Made by a program: the position numbers and the translations under genes. Shown here piece by piece: positions 60,154 through 64,000 of a stretch of DNA of 64,000 nt. Source of the stretch: Pedomonas sp051304405 (lineage in GTDB: Bacteria > Pseudomonadota > Alphaproteobacteria > Sphingomonadales > Sphingomonadaceae). Below the pieces are notes generated by a model. The model worked only from the letters and a program-made list of their open reading frames with translations, was not told the origin of the DNA and searched no databases. The DNA lies in assembly GCF_051304405.1 (NCBI RefSeq), contig NZ_JBPPGG010000002.1:1-64000 (forward strand), in the 5' to 3' direction. How positions within the stretch are numbered: position 1 is the stretch's first letter; every line of letters begins with the position of its first letter.

Positions 60154-60652
60154 TGCAGGAGGGTCTCGGACCCTCCTGCACCTCCCATTCGATTCAATAG
60201 AGACGCGCGTCTGGTAACCGGTGCGGCCCTTGTTTCTCAGGTTCATTCATTGGGCCATGGGCTTCATGAAGGGCGCGTCCCGATGCAATCTGTCTATCGG
60301 GCCGTGTGTCCGAGCGAGCCGCTGAAACGGGCTGTACACTTGGTTTTCTGGATGCGCGGTGGTTTCCGTTGGCGCGTCCGATTTGAGGGTCGGGCCGCAC
60401 GCTTCATGAAGGGCGCGTCCGGATGAAACCTGTTTATCGGGCCGTGTGTCCGAGCGAGCCCCCGAAACGGGGCTGTACTCTTGGTTTTCTGGATGCGCGG
60501 TGGTTTCCGTTGGCGCGTCCGATTTGTTGACCGGGTCGCACCCTTCATGAAGGGCGCGGCCCAATGGATTCTGTTATTTGGCTGAGCGTTTCATCACGCG
60601 CACGGCCCGATAAATGAATGGGAGGTGCAGGAGGGTCCGAGACCCTCCTGCA
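60154..60652. repeat. 499-bp non-coding element with perfect 36-bp inverted ends and 140-bp internal tandem repeats
   Basis: The left end 60154-60189 and right end 60617-60652 are perfect reverse complements. Each contains the palindrome GCAGGAGGGTC-TCG/CGA-GACCCTCCTGC. Inside, a ~140-bp unit starting TTCATGAAGGGCGCG occurs at 60263 and 60403, almost identical, and begins a third time at 60544. No coding frame is convincing. It fits a miniature inverted-repeat element or an expanded form of the repeats after purB and pheT. Confidence 0.85.
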
Positions 60653-60710
60653 ATCAATAAACAAACCTGAAATAAACAAACCCGAAGGAACCACCCCGCC
60701 TGCTCGCCCC

Positions 60711-62552
60711 TTACAGCCGGTCCATGCGCAGCCAGCGGGGGTTTCCGGCCCAGGTGCGGGTGAAGGCGGTTTCGGTGGCTTTGGCGCCGGGGGTGTCGCC
60801 GAGGGCGTGTTGGGTAGTCATGAGGCCGTAGAGGGCCCAGCCGTTGTTGGGGGCCTGGGCGAGGGCTTCGAGGAAGGCCTGCCGTGCGCCCTCGTGGTCG
60901 CCAGCGGCGTAGAGGGCGGCGCCGAGGGACTGGCGCACGGGGTAGTACCAGAACGGCGGCTCCATGTAGGGGATGGTGTCCTCGATGGCGACGGCCTGCC
61001 GGTAGAGGCGGATGGCCTCCTGCTTCTGGCCGAGGGCGGCGGCGAGGCGGGCTTCGGCGACACGTTCGGCGATGTGGAGCAGATCGGGGGCGGGTACGCC
61101 CTGGTCGATCATGGTCTTGAAGTCGGTGGTCTCGCGGATCTTGCGGATGGCGGCCACTTCCTTCTCAACGCCGGAGCGGTTGCGATTTTGGGCATGGGCG
61201 ACGGCGCGGGCGAAGTGCCACATGCCTGTCACGTAGGGCAGGCGCGGGTCCGGGGCGGGCAGGGCGAGGGTTTCCGCCGGGCTGGCGTATTGGGCATAGG
61301 CGAGGTAGGGCGCGGCGTTGACGGGCTGCACCCAGGGAATGGCCGCGGCCACCTCCACGCTGACGATGGTGGAGAGCTTGCGGGACTGGGTGAGGACCGT
61401 CTCCATGTCTCCCGCCATCTGGGCTGAGTTGACGAGGAAGTGCACGTTGTGCGGGTAGTAGCCGTAGCGGTAGAGGCCCGTTTCATGGGGTGCGTTTTTG
61501 AGAAACGCCTCGTCGGCCGCGGCGGCGTCCACGTTGGCGCGAATGGAGTCGCGGAAGCGCCCCACGCGGTAATAGAGGTGCCCCGGCATGTGGATCAGGT
61601 GTCCGGCCGCGGGCAGGGGCCTTGCCGCGAGACTGTCGGCGTAGCGCTCCGCCTTCGGCGCGTGGTTCGAGGCTTCCATCAGGTGGATGTAGAGATGATT
61701 CGCCTGCGGGTGGCCGGGGCTGCGGCCCTGCACCGCCTCCACAATCGCGATGGCCTCGCCGATGCGGCCCTTGGGGGTGCTCTTGTCCGCCTCCCAGTAG
61801 TCCCACGGCTGGGTGTCCATCACCGCCTCGGCGGCGAGCACGGCGATGGTGTCGTCCTGCGGGAACTGGCGGGCGGCCTCCAGCATCTGCTCGGCGAAGG
61901 CCAGATCGAGGGCCTTGCGCGCCTCGGGTGCGGTGACGGAGGAGGTCTCCGGCGCGTAGCGGATGGCGATGGCGCGGATCAGCGCCTGTTCTGCCGGCGT
62001 GGCGCGGCTGGCGATGGCGTTTGCGTACCGGGCGACAGCGACGGCGCGGGCGTTCACCGCCGGGTCCATCGGCGCGTTGATGTTGGGGCCGTGGGCGAAG
62101 GCTTCGCCCCACCAGCACATGGCGCACTGCGGGTCGAGCCGCTGCGCCTCGCGGAAGTAGCGGATCGCCTCGGCGTGGTTGAAGCCGTAGGTGAGGGCCA
62201 GTCCCTGATCGAAATAGCGCTGCGCCAGGGGGTTGGAGGTGGTGACGGGGACATGGACGGACTCCAGCCCTTCCAGCAGGGGCGGAGGCTGCGGGGCATC
62301 GGCGTTCGGCTCGCGCGCCTGCGCTGCCCGGCTGAAGGCGAGGGCGGCCTGCAACCGCTGGCGCAGGGTGGTGCCGGGTGCTCCTGTGCCGCCGCAGAGC
62401 TGGCGCAGCTGGGCGGTGGGGTCAAGCGCGTCCAGCGCGGCCTGTGAGGGCTGGAGGAGGGAATTCGGCGCGGTGCTGGCGGTGAGGCCCGCGACGGCGC
62501 ACACGGGAAGGACCGTGACAAGCCACTTCAGGGGGCGGCGTGCTCCTTGCAT
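60711..62552 (-). CDS. secreted TPR-repeat protein (613 aa)
   Basis: A signal peptide-like start (KWLVTVLPVCAVAGLTASTA) is followed by helical repeats: NPLAQRYFDQGLALTYGFNH then AEAIRYFREAQRLDPQCAMC, and, near the C-terminus, EARLAAALGQKQEAIRLYRQ and GAALYAAGDHEGARQAFLEA. In between are conserved ANHLYIHLMEASNHAPKAE and HMPGHLYYRVGRFRDSIRAN, with His-rich segments reminiscent of a metal or haem site. Such proteins are common in proteobacteria, function unknown. The gap 62553-62793 upstream shows no gene. Confidence 0.85.
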   Translation of the reverse strand: MQGARRPLKWLVTVLPVCAVAGLTASTAPNSLLQPSQAALDALDPTAQLRQLCGGTGAPGTTLRQRLQAALAFSRAAQAREPNADAPQPPPLLEGLESVHVPVTTSNPLAQRYFDQGLALTYGFNHAEAIRYFREAQRLDPQCAMCWWGEAFAHGPNINAPMDPAVNARAVAVARYANAIASRATPAEQALIRAIAIRYAPETSSVTAPEARKALDLAFAEQMLEAARQFPQDDTIAVLAAEAVMDTQPWDYWEADKSTPKGRIGEAIAIVEAVQGRSPGHPQANHLYIHLMEASNHAPKAERYADSLAARPLPAAGHLIHMPGHLYYRVGRFRDSIRANVDAAAADEAFLKNAPHETGLYRYGYYPHNVHFLVNSAQMAGDMETVLTQSRKLSTIVSVEVAAAIPWVQPVNAAPYLAYAQYASPAETLALPAPDPRLPYVTGMWHFARAVAHAQNRNRSGVEKEVAAIRKIRETTDFKTMIDQGVPAPDLLHIAERVAEARLAAALGQKQEAIRLYRQAVAIEDTIPYMEPPFWYYPVRQSLGAALYAAGDHEGARQAFLEALAQAPNNGWALYGLMTTQHALGDTPGAKATETAFTRTWAGNPRWLRMDRL

Positions 62553-62793
62553 GACGACCCATGCCTTTCAGAGGGCGACCTGGAGACACAGGAAAAGTAG
62601 ACACAGGCAGACGAGCCCTCTGGGCGCCGGAAACGCGCGGGCCTACTTGTGGTTGCACGCCGTAGGGGAAAGGACACCGCAGTTCGCCGCAACGCCGGGA
62701 AGCGGCGTCCTGGTGCCCTTCCCCCCCCAGAGAACACACACGCCGAAGGAACGCACAAGGAAGAACGCTGACGAAGACCACGATCCAGCGCGG

Positions 62794-63408
62794 TCAGCGC
62801 TTCCGCCGCTGCCGGGTTCCGGCGAGGCCGAGCAGGCCCGTGCCGAGGAGGCCAAGGGTCAGAGGCTCGGGGACGGCTTCGACGGGGGCCGTGCGATCGA
62901 AGGAAATGCGCAGGTCATCCAGCACGGCGATGTCGTCGTTCAGGGCGCCGAAGGTGAGCATTTTCAGACCGCTCCAGCTCACGTCCAGAAACACCGGCGC
63001 GGAGGACGTGATGGCGAAGTCCACCGAAATGTCCGGCAACTCATCGCCATCATCCAGGTAACCGGTCACATAGGCGGTGCCGGTTTCAAACCGGCCGGAG
63101 GTGAACCATCCGCCCTCGAAGGTGAAGGTGCCGGATGGGGCCTTGATGAGCACAGGGCCAACGTATGTGGAGATGGCGGCTTTTTCTCCGGAGACGACGC
63201 CATTTTCGTAACCCGTGCCAGGCAAGGCCGGCCCCAGAATCGCGTACACATTCTCCCAGTTCAGTCCGGCATATCCGTTGGGGATGGGGGCCTCGGCCAG
63301 AGACAGGTTATCGATCACCACGCCCTCGAAATCGATGATGTCCGCATGGGCAGGGGCGAACGCCAGGGCCGTGGTCACAAAAAATGTGGCAGCCAGTAAC
63401 GATTTCAT
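62794..63408 (-). CDS. PEP-CTERM sorting-signal exported protein
   Basis: ATG 63408 with GGAGAG upstream is chosen over one ten codons earlier. The 204 residues begin with a signal peptide (MKSLLAATFFVTTALAFAPAHA), and then a beta-sandwich-like domain (DFEGVVIDNLSLAEAP, FTFEGGWFTSGRFETGTAYV). It ends with a PEP-CTERM signal: VPEPLTLGLLGTGLLGLAGT followed by RQRRKR. Exosortase would cut it for display at the surface, often in exopolysaccharide-producing cells. No sorting gene is in the window. Confidence 0.9.
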   Translation of the reverse strand: MKSLLAATFFVTTALAFAPAHADIIDFEGVVIDNLSLAEAPIPNGYAGLNWENVYAILGPALPGTGYENGVVSGEKAAISTYVGPVLIKAPSGTFTFEGGWFTSGRFETGTAYVTGYLDDGDELPDISVDFAITSSAPVFLDVSWSGLKMLTFGALNDDIAVLDDLRISFDRTAPVEAVPEPLTLGLLGTGLLGLAGTRQRRKR

Positions 63409-63659
63409 TTTGCTCTCCGATGCAAGTGTGGGTTGCATCGTGCTGGAAGCAAAACAAATGCCAGTTGAAATATTTCAAATATATCAGTTGAAAATGGTTA
63501 ATTTGATCGTCGCCCTGTCAATCTCTCCGACACTCGCGAAACAAAATCGCGGTTAATCCGGACAGACTTTCCCTGCATTTTCTGTTGAACCACGCCGGCT
63601 CTTCCGCGCAGGCGCGGGGGAGGGCGGCCCCCTCCGGACTCCCGGCGCGGCGGGCGGGC

Positions 63660-64000
63660 TCAGAACTGTTCGGGCAGGTGGTCTTCTTCCGCCAGGTCGG
63701 CGAACTTGGTGGTTTCCTTGTGGAAGTGCACGTTGACGATGCCGGTGGCGCCGTGACGCTGCTTGGCGACGATGATCTCGGCGCGGCCGCGGATGCGCTC
63801 GCCCTTTTCCATCCACTGGATGAACTTGTCCGTGCCTTCCTCCGGCTTCTTCTGCGCGTGGTAGTATTCGTCGCGATAGACGAACAGCACGATATCCGCG
63901 TCCTGCTCGATGGAGCCGGATTCGCGCAGGTCGGCGAGCTGGGGCCGCTTGTCCTCGCGGTTTTCCACCTGACGGGAGAGCTGGGAGAGGGCGATCACCG
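63660..64000 (-). CDS. dnaB: replicative DNA helicase DnaB, C-terminal end (partial)
   Basis: The frame enters from the right edge and ends at 63660; about 113 residues are visible. They include LSQLSRQVENREDKRPQLAD and LRESGSIEQDADIVLFVYRD, the RecA-fold H3/H4 region of DnaB, and AEIIVAKQRHGATGIVNVHF near the end. It unwinds DNA at the replication fork. The N-terminus lies beyond the window. The gap 63409-63659 has no gene. Confidence 0.95.
   Translation of the reverse strand, partial: VIALSQLSRQVENREDKRPQLADLRESGSIEQDADIVLFVYRDEYYHAQKKPEEGTDKFIQWMEKGERIRGRAEIIVAKQRHGATGIVNVHFHKETTKFADLAEEDHLPEQF

Noticed and set aside
60154..60652. CRISPR array
   Set aside because: The repeats are about 140 bp and nearly contiguous, without short repeats separated by unique spacers, and no cas gene is present.
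62600..62770. Possible tRNA-like sequence before the PEP-CTERM gene region
   Set aside because: The stretch has GC-rich dyads and a frame containing GGKGTRTP, which often appears near tRNAs, but no T-loop GGTTCGAATCC or cloverleaf could be built.

Overview
The window is a high-GC alphaproteobacterial chromosome segment, possibly sphingomonad-like. This rests on the mix of TonB receptors, Lrp-controlled 2-oxo acid dehydrogenases, the pheST/rplT/infA sequences and a PEP-CTERM protein. The exact genus cannot be read from the sequence alone.

Layout. 1-4634 is the right end of a siphovirus-like prophage: the C-terminus of a J-type tail tip protein, two related small tail proteins, a tail fibre, and a lysis cassette (membrane protein, GH108 endolysin, Rz with out-of-frame Rz1). 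It ends in the 3' half of a tRNA-Glu, which I read as the attachment site. 4777-6495 holds a membrane diguanylate cyclase and an unknown gene. 6743-13947 is a vitamin B12 uptake locus: two cobalamin riboswitches with matching promoter-like sequences control btuB and btuFCD, with several small unknown genes between them. Glutaryl-CoA dehydrogenase follows.

15380-16686 is a compact trypsin-like protease plus Pepco-like partner pair, a possible conflict or defence module. 16867-29269 is an amino-acid/2-oxo-acid catabolic region: an AceE/MdeB-type E1, a fused E1 alpha-beta with its E2, and a Leu/Phe/Val dehydrogenase, each divergent from its own Lrp/AsnC regulator, with a TonB receptor and an XRE regulator between them. 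29588-36112 has small stress-type proteins, a CPA1 Na+/H+ antiporter and a large hybrid histidine kinase.

36325-48763 looks like an accessory island of visibly lower GC, ending near tRNA-Ser(GGA). It carries a leuCD-like hydro-lyase with an alpha/beta hydrolase and divergent LysR gene, then a TonB receptor, AbgT-family transporter, M20 amidohydrolase and S9 peptidase. Together these suggest uptake and breakdown of a peptide or N-acyl compound. 49030-64000 returns to core genes: tRNA-Ser, purB, hisN, VOC protein, cold-shock protein, infA, cupin, rpmI-rplT, pheST, rmuC, a TPR protein, a PEP-CTERM protein and the end of dnaB. The gaps after purB, pheT and rmuC carry a family of palindromic intergenic repeats, culminating in a 499-bp element with perfect 36-bp inverted ends.
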